Source: CAZCBD01 sp964496755 (lineage in GTDB: Bacteria; Bacteroidota; Ignavibacteria; Ignavibacteriales; Melioribacteraceae). Taken from it: DNA of 16,205 nt. Made by a program: the position numbers and the translations under genes. Each line of letters opens with the position of its first letter. The stretch's first letter is position 1. The notes below the pieces were generated by a model, which worked only from the letters and a program-made list of their open reading frames with translations, did not search any database and was not told where the DNA came from. The stretch lies in the NCBI GenBank assembly GCA_964496755.1, contig CAZCBD010000041.1, forward strand, positions 1 through 16,205, given 5' to 3'. This document shows, one piece after another, positions 8,271 to 14,937 of this stretch.

Positions 8271-8345
8271 CTAAATATTTTAGGTCAACTTGGGTATCGT
8301 GAATTTTTTCTCAAAGCAAAAGTTGCCCCGCCCCTAAATAATTAA
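8271..8345. repeat. Imperfect long stem-loop in the gdhA upstream region
   Basis: TTTAGG (8279-8284) pairs with CCTAAA (8333-8338), and CAACTT (8286-8291) pairs with AAGTTG (8320-8325). They enclose a 28-base loop, with a 1-versus-7-base internal loop that includes CCCCGCC. Outer bases 8271-8276 pair partly with 8341-8346. It is the only GC-rich patch in the region. It may be a structured leader RNA or a small RNA, or chance pairing in AT-rich DNA. Confidence 0.3.
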
Positions 8346-8510
8346 GCTGTTTTAGAGAATTTACTTTATTATTCATTTTTTCTATTGAAAATAACTTATT
8401 TTTTTAGTATAGAGAAAAGAATATCTATTGAAATTTATTTGATTTTTTTGTAAGGTTTTTTTTGAAAAAAGTAATTCCGTATACATTTAGTCCATAATTT
8501 TAGAAAGAGG

Positions 8511-8585
8511 AATTAAAACACCAATACCCACATTAGTATAGCCAGAAATTAAAACACCAACGCCCACATTAAATAGTCCGAAATT
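8511..8585 (-). repeat. Imperfect tandem duplication of the MlaE gene 3' end
   Basis: The last 35 bases of the coding end (8551-8585) are repeated as a 36-base copy at 8515-8550. Both share AAAACACCAA, CCCACATTA, ATAG and GAAATT on the plus strand. Read on the minus strand, the gene ends LMWALVF-stop. The copy reads FLAILMWVLVF-stop in the same frame, so both stop codons are preceded by near-identical codons. Confidence 0.8.
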
Positions 8586-9325
8586 AAAATTAAAGCCGCA
8601 CTAAGCACAAAAGCTCTAATAGTAGATTTGCCAACTCCTTCGGCACCACCCTCGGTATTAAAACCAATATGACACCCCAATAAACTTGTTATACCGCCAA
8701 AAACAAATCCTTTAAACATTCCAAACAACAGATCCGAGATTTCAAAAAACCTTTGAACCGACGTAAAAAAAACATCGGCAGAAACGTTTAAAAATAGATT
8801 TGAAATAAAAAAAGCTCCGATAATAGCTATAGTATCGGCAAATATAATTAATATAGGCATCATAATTATTGAAGAAATAATTCGAGGCATTGCCAAATAA
8901 TATTCTTTCGCAATTCCCATTACCTCTAAAGCATCAATTTGTTCGGTTACTTTCATTGATCCAAGTTCGGCTGCTATAGAAGCCCCTACTCTGCCGGCAA
9001 TAATTATCGCAGTTAAAACCGGTCCCAATTCGGTTATTATTGCCCTGCTTGTAGCTGTTCCTAAAAATGATAACGGGGCCAAACCCTTTAGCTGATATGC
9101 CGCCTGCCAAGCTGCAACAGCACCCGTAAAGGTTGCAATAATTATTACAAGCGGTAGAGAATTTACCCCGATATGCTCCATTTGTGAAAATAAATTTCTA
9201 ATACTATTTTTGTTCATTCTTTTTAGAGATAAAAAAACTCTGCCCAATAATATTGAAATTTGCCCTGTTTCAACAAAAAATTTAATTGTTTGTTTACCTA
9301 TTTTTTCTAAAATATTTTGAGCCAT
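8549..9325 (-). CDS. mlaE: MlaE-type ABC transporter permease (phospholipid / hydrophobic-substrate transport)
   Basis: This is a 258-residue inner-membrane protein, normal length for the MlaE/YrbE family. The family core is at residues 99-133: ELGPVLTAIIIAGRVGAS, then AELGSMKVTEQIDALEVMG. Hydrophobic segments lie at about 55-76, 97-115, 147-175, 198-218 and 236-257, after an N-terminal amphipathic stretch. In the known Mla system this permease works with the MlaF ATPase and an MCE-domain MlaD protein to move phospholipids between inner and outer membranes. Neither partner gene is next to it here: downstream is the long non-coding region, and upstream the strand reverses. They may lie elsewhere. 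The ATG at 9325 has only a weak AAAGTAAA-like ribosome site. The 3' end carries a tandem duplication that repeats the stop codon. Confidence 0.92.
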   Translation of the reverse strand: MAQNILEKIGKQTIKFFVETGQISILLGRVFLSLKRMNKNSIRNLFSQMEHIGVNSLPLVIIIATFTGAVAAWQAAYQLKGLAPLSFLGTATSRAIITELGPVLTAIIIAGRVGASIAAELGSMKVTEQIDALEVMGIAKEYYLAMPRIISSIIMMPILIIFADTIAIIGAFFISNLFLNVSADVFFTSVQRFFEISDLLFGMFKGFVFGGITSLLGCHIGFNTEGGAEGVGKSTIRAFVLSAALILISDYLMWALVF

Positions 9326-9476
9326 ATTTTACTTTAAATAATATTTCAACATAATAGTTTTTTAGAAAATTTTTCATTTAAAGATAAGTTATTTTTAAGA
9401 GAATCCATTGTCAATTCAAATATATTTTTTATTTTTATACACAATAAAAACTAACAAAATATCCTTATGGTGAATT
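9326..9476. promoter_or_regulatory. Divergent intergenic region between the MlaE gene and ilvE
   Basis: These 151 very AT-rich bases must hold promoters for both flanking genes, since they diverge. Candidate elements such as TTGTCA (9409-9414) and TATACA further downstream do not have standard spacing, so I do not place a promoter. No convincing dyad or riboswitch is visible. Confidence 0.5.
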
Positions 9477-10541
9477 ATGAATATAAAATATGAATTAAAG
9501 CAAAGAAAAGAACCCGTAAAATTACCTGCCGATTTAGCTTTTGGAGCATTATTTACAGATCATTTACTTGAAGTTGATTATAATCCTGAAAAAGGATGGC
9601 ACAATGCAACCATCAAAGAATTTTCCAATTTAAACCTTCATCCGGCTGCAATGGTTTTTCATTACGGCCAAGCTATTTTCGAAGGATTAAAAGCCTATAA
9701 ATGGGAAAACGGTAAAGTTGCTCTCTTCCGTCCGGAAAAGAATTTTGAAAGATTAAATGCTTCGGCCAAAAGACTTTGTATGCCGGAAATGGATGTTGAT
9801 TTTTTGGTTGAATCGTTAAAAGAATTGGTGAAAATTGATAAAGATTGGATTCCGACAGGATTCGGACAATCACTCTATATCAGACCTTTTATGATTTCCA
9901 CCGATCCCTTTGTTGGTGTACGTCCTTCAAATACTTACAAATATATTGTTATTCTTAGTCCGGTTGGACTCTACTATCCACAAGGCTTGAAACCGGTCCC
10001 GATTCAGGTTACGGAAAAATATGTTCGTGCCGTGCGCAAAGGTGTTGGAAACAGCAAAGTAGCCGGCAACTATGCAGCAAGTTTAATTGCACAGGTTGAT
10101 GCTAAAAAAGACGGTTACGCACAAGTTTTGTGGCTTGATGCAATCGAGCAAAAATATATTGAAGAAGTTGGCACTTCAAATATTTTCATACGATTTAAAG
10201 ATGAAATTGCGACCCCCGAGCTTTCCGGCTCAATATTACCCGGTATCACCAGAATGTCAACCATTGAAGTACTTAAAGAATGGGGCATGAATATTAACGA
10301 AAGAAAAATTGAAATAAATGAAGTTTACGATGCTTACGATAAAGGTAATTTAGTTGAAATATTCGGTACCGGCACCGCTGCTATTATTTCTCCTGTTGGA
10401 AAATTGAAATTTAAAGACCGAGAAATTACTGTTTCTACCGATAAGGCCGGCGAATTGGCTCAAAAAGTTTATGATGAAATTGTCGGCATTCAACTTGGTA
10501 AAAATGAAGATAAACGCGGATGGATTACATTTGTTGAATAA
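9477..10541 (+). CDS. ilvE: Branched-chain amino-acid aminotransferase (fold class IV, type II BCAT)
   Basis: This 354-residue cytoplasmic PLP enzyme transfers the amino group between leucine/isoleucine/valine and 2-oxoglutarate: the last step of synthesis and the first of breakdown. The length and sequence match the longer type II BCATs. Visible features are FHYGQAIFEGLKAYK (61-75), LFRPEKNFERLNASAKRL, the lysine region GVGNSKVAGNYAASL with the Schiff-base Lys194, YIEEVGTSNIF with Glu229/Glu230, GSILPGITRMS (251-261), and the phosphate-binding GTGTAA (297-302). The ATG at 9477 is preceded by GGTG. It has its own divergent upstream region and a strong terminator, so it is probably monocistronic. 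The sulfatase gene follows on the same strand, after the terminator. Confidence 0.96.
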   Translation: MNIKYELKQRKEPVKLPADLAFGALFTDHLLEVDYNPEKGWHNATIKEFSNLNLHPAAMVFHYGQAIFEGLKAYKWENGKVALFRPEKNFERLNASAKRLCMPEMDVDFLVESLKELVKIDKDWIPTGFGQSLYIRPFMISTDPFVGVRPSNTYKYIVILSPVGLYYPQGLKPVPIQVTEKYVRAVRKGVGNSKVAGNYAASLIAQVDAKKDGYAQVLWLDAIEQKYIEEVGTSNIFIRFKDEIATPELSGSILPGITRMSTIEVLKEWGMNINERKIEINEVYDAYDKGNLVEIFGTGTAAIISPVGKLKFKDREITVSTDKAGELAQKVYDEIVGIQLGKNEDKRGWITFVE

Positions 10542-10558
10542 ACTATTACTTTACAATT

Positions 10559-10589
10559 AAAAGCACTCTTTTTACGAGTGCTTTTTTTT
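10559..10589 (+). terminator. Rho-independent terminator after ilvE
   Basis: A perfect 10-bp stem (10559-10568 with 10576-10585) has a 7-base loop and a run of eight T residues (10582-10589) that overlaps the 3' arm. It lies 17 bases after the ilvE stop. The T-tract ends 22 bases before the next ATG. Confidence 0.95.
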
Positions 10590-10611
10590 ATGAGCTTTTT
10601 TTGAGGTGTGA

Positions 10612-12585
10612 ATGGGAAATCCTTTTAACAGGTTACCAAAATTTGTAACCTACATTTTAAATACCTTTTTTACCGGTTTAATATTTTTTTCAATTTTTAG
10701 ATTAATTCTGTTCTTTAATGAACTTAATCCGGCAATAAATTTTCAGTCCAAGGATATTACTTCAATTTGGCTAAAGGCCTTTATAATCGGAATTAGATTC
10801 GACACGGTAATAAGTCTTTACATATTAGCAATCCCCATTTTAATATTCTCACTTCAATTTTTATTCAACCTTAAAATAAAATTAATTAATAGGATTTTAT
10901 TTTACTTTGTTTTTCTCCTTTATACCGTCGCATTTTTTATTTGCGCTGCCGATATACCTTTCTTCCATCAATTTTTTTCCAGATTTAATGCAACAGCATT
11001 GCAATGGACAGAAAGTTCTTCATTTATGATTAAAATGGTTTTTCAGGAATTTTCTTATTGGTGGATACTTATTCCTTTTTCAATATTAATTTTTTCGTTT
11101 TACAAATTACACAAAAGATTTTTTCTTGCCTTTGAAAAAAGTTCCGAAACAAAATCCGGAATAAACTTTTTGCTGATATCTGGGAAATTGCTTTTTATCC
11201 TATTGCTGTTCCTATTTACATTTGTTGGAATTAGAGGAAGAATTGAACACAAATCTCCAATCAGAGTTGGAACGGCATATTTTTCCTCAAATCCTTTTGC
11301 CAATCAATTAGGATTAAACCCTGTATTTACATTTATTCGCAGTTATTTGGATTTTAAAAAATCTGAAAATCAGCCGTTAAACCTTATTAATACCGAAGTA
11401 GCAATTAGGAATGTTAGAAAATTTTTGCATAGACCCAAAACCAACCTATCTTCTCCCATTGCTAAACTAATTCGGCCTAAAACAAATTCAACCCACAAAA
11501 GAAATGTAATTCTAGTAATAATGGAAAGCATGAGTGCCGCCAAAATGCAACGTTACGGAAACAAAAATAATCTAACTCCGTTTCTTGACAGTTTGGCTGA
11601 AAACGGATTTGTATTTGATAATTTTTATTCGGCCGGCATTCATACCTTTAACGGATTATATTCAACAACAATTGGTTATCCGGCAATATTTAACAAGCAT
11701 CCCATGAAAGGTGCCGTTATTACAATGTATAACGGATTGGGAACAACATTAAAAAAAATGGGATACAGCACAAATTATTTTACTACACATGACGAACAAT
11801 TTGATAATGTAGGCGGTTTTTTTAGAGCAAACGGATTTGAAAATATCATTTCAAAAAAAGATTACCCGCAAGATAAAGTCTTAAGTACACTTGGCGTACC
11901 CGATGATTATTTATTTGAATTTTCAATACAAAAATTAAATGAAATCAATAAATCCGGTAAACCATTTCTAGCGGTTTATATGACAGCAAGCGATCACGGT
12001 CCATATATTATTCCAAGTTATTTTAAACCCAAACAAAAAGAAATAAAAAAACAAATAGTTGAATATGCCGATTGGTCAATTAAAAAATTCATCCGCTTGG
12101 CTTCAAAATATGATTGGTTCAAAAATACCATTTTTCTTTTTGTAGCCGATCATGGTGCGGCACTAAATGTAGTTTACGAAATGCCTTTGAATTACAATCA
12201 TGTTCCGTTTATTATTTATGCCCCGAAAATTCTGAACAAAACAAGTTCTTTTAAATGCCCTGCCGGTCAAATTGATATTTTCCCAACAATAATGGGACTT
12301 TTAAATTTACCCTATTTAAATAATTCTTTGGGGATCGATTTACTAAAGGACAAAAGAAAATATATTCTATTTGGAGCAGACAATAATTACGGTGTAATTG
12401 ACGAAAAGTTTTTTATGCTTTATCGCAACAAAAAAGACTTGTTCTTATTTAAGTATAAAAAAAGAGATTTAACAAATTATATTTCGGAATTTCCAAGTAA
12501 AGCGGATAGTATGTTAATTTTTCTAAAATCCAATCTACAAACTGCAGATTGGCTAATTAGAAATAATAAAACTTTTTTAAAATAA
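10612..12585 (+). CDS. Membrane sulfatase-fold protein, LTA-synthase / phosphoglycerol-transferase family
   Basis: This 657-residue protein has about five N-terminal transmembrane segments (roughly 12-37, 55-87, 94-114, 149-165, 190-206) followed by an extracytoplasmic alkaline-phosphatase/sulfatase-fold domain from ~295. Metal and catalytic residues of the LtaS family are visible: Glu305 in VIMESMSA, the nucleophile Thr345 in GIHTFNGLYST, SDHGPY (460-465), ADHG with Asp513/His514, and His530 in NYNHVPFIIY. Relatives transfer phosphoglycerol or other phospho-groups from lipids to envelope glycans. True lipoteichoic acid is not expected in a Gram-negative, so the role is more likely modification of an outer-envelope or periplasmic glycan (inference). 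A GAGGTG site (10603-10608) lies just before the ATG. It converges on the signalling operon. The C-terminal ~70 residues after GIDLL have no motif I recognise. Confidence 0.9.
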   Translation: MGNPFNRLPKFVTYILNTFFTGLIFFSIFRLILFFNELNPAINFQSKDITSIWLKAFIIGIRFDTVISLYILAIPILIFSLQFLFNLKIKLINRILFYFVFLLYTVAFFICAADIPFFHQFFSRFNATALQWTESSSFMIKMVFQEFSYWWILIPFSILIFSFYKLHKRFFLAFEKSSETKSGINFLLISGKLLFILLLFLFTFVGIRGRIEHKSPIRVGTAYFSSNPFANQLGLNPVFTFIRSYLDFKKSENQPLNLINTEVAIRNVRKFLHRPKTNLSSPIAKLIRPKTNSTHKRNVILVIMESMSAAKMQRYGNKNNLTPFLDSLAENGFVFDNFYSAGIHTFNGLYSTTIGYPAIFNKHPMKGAVITMYNGLGTTLKKMGYSTNYFTTHDEQFDNVGGFFRANGFENIISKKDYPQDKVLSTLGVPDDYLFEFSIQKLNEINKSGKPFLAVYMTASDHGPYIIPSYFKPKQKEIKKQIVEYADWSIKKFIRLASKYDWFKNTIFLFVADHGAALNVVYEMPLNYNHVPFIIYAPKILNKTSSFKCPAGQIDIFPTIMGLLNLPYLNNSLGIDLLKDKRKYILFGADNNYGVIDEKFFMLYRNKKDLFLFKYKKRDLTNYISEFPSKADSMLIFLKSNLQTADWLIRNNKTFLK

Positions 12586-12663
12586 ATCGGTACACTAGAA
12601 TTTTTATTCACACACTTTGTTTTATAATCTTTTCAATTGCTTGAATTTCCGGCCTTAGTTTTT
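12586..12663. other. Convergent gap between the sulfatase gene and the REC/HD-GYP-like gene, with an out-of-frame coding-like tail
   Basis: No hairpin terminator is visible for either gene. On the minus strand, continuing from just before the stop of the REC/HD-GYP-like gene in the -1 frame, codons to a TGA at 12610-12608 read PISALKKLRP, then EIQAIEKIIKQSV. This protein-like helical tail is discussed under findings as a possible frameshifted C-terminus. It is too short to call a gene. Confidence 0.4.
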
Positions 12664-13821
12664 TTAATGCTGATATTGGTTTTTATCTTCAAAAACTTTA
12701 ATCGGCTCCTGTATTTTCCTAACCTTCGCATAATTTTCCAATCGAGCAAGCATTACTTCGGTAACTTCATTATCCATTGTAACTAAGGGGAAATTATTAT
12801 CATCAACTATTGATTCGGCAAGAATCATTCCCGGCTTCAATTGATTAACATTAACATACCTTACAATTAAATTTTCTTCAACACCGGTAATTTCAGCTTC
12901 AAGCGCACTTAAAATATTGGGATCATAACAACCTTTATCCGCATTCATAATTGACATTGCATCTATTCGGGTAAGGCCTGTTTTTACAAACGAATCAAAA
13001 TCATTAATAACTTTAAGCATTCTTGAAATCAATGGAATATTATCTCCCACCTTATAGTCTTCGGGTTCATCTTGTCCGTCGTATCTATAGAATTGGTATT
13101 GAATAGCCTCGGCAATTTGCTCAAGGCGCGGTATATTTTTCAGCAACGCCTGCCCTGTTTTCGGATGCGTAATATAGAGTTCATTTTCTTTATCCGATAT
13201 TTCTTCGCCTCTGGCTTTTTTTCGTATAATGTCTATCGGAATAGCTACCAAACCAATTTGAGAAAGAAGTGCGGATATTTCAATCTCCCAAATCTTTTTA
13301 ATATTCATTCTTTTGGCAATTTTTCTGGCTAAAGTCCTGAATTTTGTAGCTTGACTAAAAGCTTCCGGACTTACTGTTGACAAAATATCAATTAAAACTT
13401 TTATTGCACCCTTTAGAGTTTTGTCAAGCAATTCTCTTTCGGCAGTAACTAATCTATATTGCTCAACAGCAGCATAAATATTTGTAATTAGGGTTTCATT
13501 GTCGCATGGTTTTGTTAAAATACGAAAAACGTTACCTGTATTTACAGCTTTTATTGCCGTATCAACATCTGCATAACCTGTTAGCATTAATCTAACCGTA
13601 TCTGGACTTATTTCTCTAACCGCTTTTAAAAACTCAACTCCATTCATTCCGGGCATATTAAAATCGGAAACAACCACCGAAAAGGGCTCCGATTTTTTTA
13701 TTATTTCCAAAGCATCTTTTGCCACAGTTGAAGTGGTTACCATAAATTTTGAGTGCAAATTTCTTTTGTAACCGGCCAAGATATTTGCTTCATCGTCAAC
13801 TAATAATATTTTTTCTAACAT
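12664..13821 (-). CDS. Response regulator with degenerate HD-GYP-like output domain
   Basis: This 385-residue cytoplasmic protein has an intact N-terminal receiver: Asp9/Asp10, phospho-Asp53 in VSDFNMPGMNG, Thr81 and Lys104 in FRILTKPC. Residues ~140-320 follow the HD-GYP layout (RpfG-like cyclic-di-GMP phosphodiesterases), but the metal site is ruined. The usual LLHDIGKIGIP is LLSQIGLVAIP (185-195), and the usual HHE..DGxGYP is QYQFYRYDGQ (241-250). His219 and the late VINDFDSF aspartates remain. A C-terminal VNQLKPGMILAESI module (325-338) is common in such proteins. It probably acts as a phosphorylation-dependent binding or scaffold protein, not as a phosphodiesterase (inference). It is the last gene of the signalling operon, 51 bases after the kinase gene. 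The C-terminus may be truncated by a frameshift. Confidence 0.85.
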   Translation of the reverse strand: MLEKILLVDDEANILAGYKRNLHSKFMVTTSTVAKDALEIIKKSEPFSVVVSDFNMPGMNGVEFLKAVREISPDTVRLMLTGYADVDTAIKAVNTGNVFRILTKPCDNETLITNIYAAVEQYRLVTAERELLDKTLKGAIKVLIDILSTVSPEAFSQATKFRTLARKIAKRMNIKKIWEIEISALLSQIGLVAIPIDIIRKKARGEEISDKENELYITHPKTGQALLKNIPRLEQIAEAIQYQFYRYDGQDEPEDYKVGDNIPLISRMLKVINDFDSFVKTGLTRIDAMSIMNADKGCYDPNILSALEAEITGVEENLIVRYVNVNQLKPGMILAESIVDDNNFPLVTMDNEVTEVMLARLENYAKVRKIQEPIKVFEDKNQYQH

Positions 13822-13872
13822 TTTATTTCCATTGTTTATTATTCAATATTAATATTTTCGAACTTAAACATT

Positions 13873-14937
13873 TTAAATTTCAAATATAAATTTTGTTCCT
13901 TTTCCAATTTCACTATCTATTTTAATTTCAATTCCCAAAATATCAGAATACAACTTAACTAATGTTAATCCCAAACCGTTTCCATCATATTTTCGTGAAT
14001 ATCCCGTTTCGGCTTGAGTAAACGGTTCAAAAATTTTTTCTTGAAAATCTTCACTAATACCAATTCCGGTATCTTTAATCGATAAAATAATATTGTCATT
14101 TTCTTCTTTTAATTCAACCTCAATTTCCCCTTTTTCGGTAAAACAAATTGCATTAAACAAGGTCTGCTCAAAAATTTCACTTAAACATTTAATATCGGAA
14201 AGAATTTCAATATTATCTTCTAAATGTAGCTTTAGCTCTAAGTTTTTTTCGGAAATATTATTTTTATATTTATCTATTATCGGTTGAATAATATCATTAC
14301 TGATATTTAGTTGTTGCAAATTAATTTTAACGTTTTTCGATTTTGCTTCAGAAACATTTGCAACTAAATCTACCGTACGTAACAACCTGTCTTTACTTTT
14401 ATTTACTGTTTCTACAAACTCCAATATCTTCGGATTATTATACTGGCCGGCTTCTTGCTGAATTAAATATAGAAAATTATTAATTGAAGTTAGCGGTGTT
14501 CTGATTTCATGAGAAAGTAATGACAGGAATTCGGTTTTAAGTCGTTCCGAATCTTCTATTTTTAATAATCTAAACTGCTCCAAAGCCTCTTCAATTACAT
14601 GTTCAATTTCTTTCGGAGTAGCAGGTTTTAACAACACCCTAAAAACATTAGATTTGTTTATTACCTTAATAGTTGTTTCAAAGCCTGCATGGCCGCTCAT
14701 AAAAATTTTTATTTTTCTTGGATACAAATCATTTACTTTTTGCAAAAATTCCAGACCATTCATGCCCGGCATTTTAAAATCGGAAATAATAATTTCAATT
14801 TCTTTATTAGAGGCAAGCAATTCAAAGGCGGTATCAGGGCTACTTGCAAAAACCATTTTATATTTTTTTCGAAAATTTCTTCTGATTGAAGAAAGTAAAA
14901 GTGTATCGTCATCAACAATTAATATAGCCGGATTCAT
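13873..14937 (-). CDS. Soluble hybrid sensor kinase, REC-HisKA-HATPase
   Basis: The protein is 354 residues with no membrane segment. Residues 1-120 are a receiver with Asp9/Asp10, phospho-Asp53 (ISDFKMPGMNG), Ser81 and Lys104 (VLLKPA). A coiled linker leads to HisKA with the phospho-His143 in LLSHEIRTPLTSINN. The ATPase domain has the N-box LFNAICFT (Asn262), the G1 box DTGIGI (289-294), KIFEPFTQAE (F box) and the G2 box GNGLGL (319-324). All catalytic elements look intact. The receiver precedes the kinase, unlike common hybrid kinases, so its input is likely phosphorylation by another kinase (inference). Its ATG overlaps the TGA of the REC-HDOD gene (ATGA, 4 bases), implying translational coupling. 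Confidence 0.93.
   Translation of the reverse strand: MNPAILIVDDDTLLLSSIRRNFRKKYKMVFASSPDTAFELLASNKEIEIIISDFKMPGMNGLEFLQKVNDLYPRKIKIFMSGHAGFETTIKVINKSNVFRVLLKPATPKEIEHVIEEALEQFRLLKIEDSERLKTEFLSLLSHEIRTPLTSINNFLYLIQQEAGQYNNPKILEFVETVNKSKDRLLRTVDLVANVSEAKSKNVKINLQQLNISNDIIQPIIDKYKNNISEKNLELKLHLEDNIEILSDIKCLSEIFEQTLFNAICFTEKGEIEVELKEENDNIILSIKDTGIGISEDFQEKIFEPFTQAETGYSRKYDGNGLGLTLVKLYSDILGIEIKIDSEIGKGTKFIFEI

Larger units (their letters stand above)
8000..8548. other. Long non-coding region between the MlaE gene and gdhA
   Basis: About 550 AT-rich bases without a credible gene. A 65-codon frame at 8003-8200 (minus) has no recognisable content and looks like chance. From the gdhA side the region holds the gdhA ribosome binding site, a perfect 9-bp inverted repeat (8088-8110), a larger imperfect stem-loop containing the only GC-rich run (about 8271-8345), AT-rich stretches with poly-T runs, and the duplicated 3' end of the MlaE gene (8511-8550). 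It lies downstream of one minus-strand gene and upstream of the next, so it is the likely site of gdhA transcription control. Confidence 0.7.

Noticed and set aside
8450..8520. Terminator downstream of mlaE (TAATTCC ... GGAATTA followed by a T-run)
   Set aside because: Only a 7-bp AT-rich stem around a loop of about 30 bases; too weak to call.
9400..9470. Promoter for ilvE (TTGTCA and TATACA elements)
   Set aside because: The spacing between the best hexamers is about 22 bases, and the region is so AT-rich that -10-like matches occur by chance.
12676..12690. Programmed -1 frameshift site at the end of the REC/HD-GYP-like gene
   Set aside because: The sequence is T-AAA-AAC, not a standard X-XXY-YYZ heptamer, and no downstream hairpin is visible. 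A simple indel or sequencing error is more likely.
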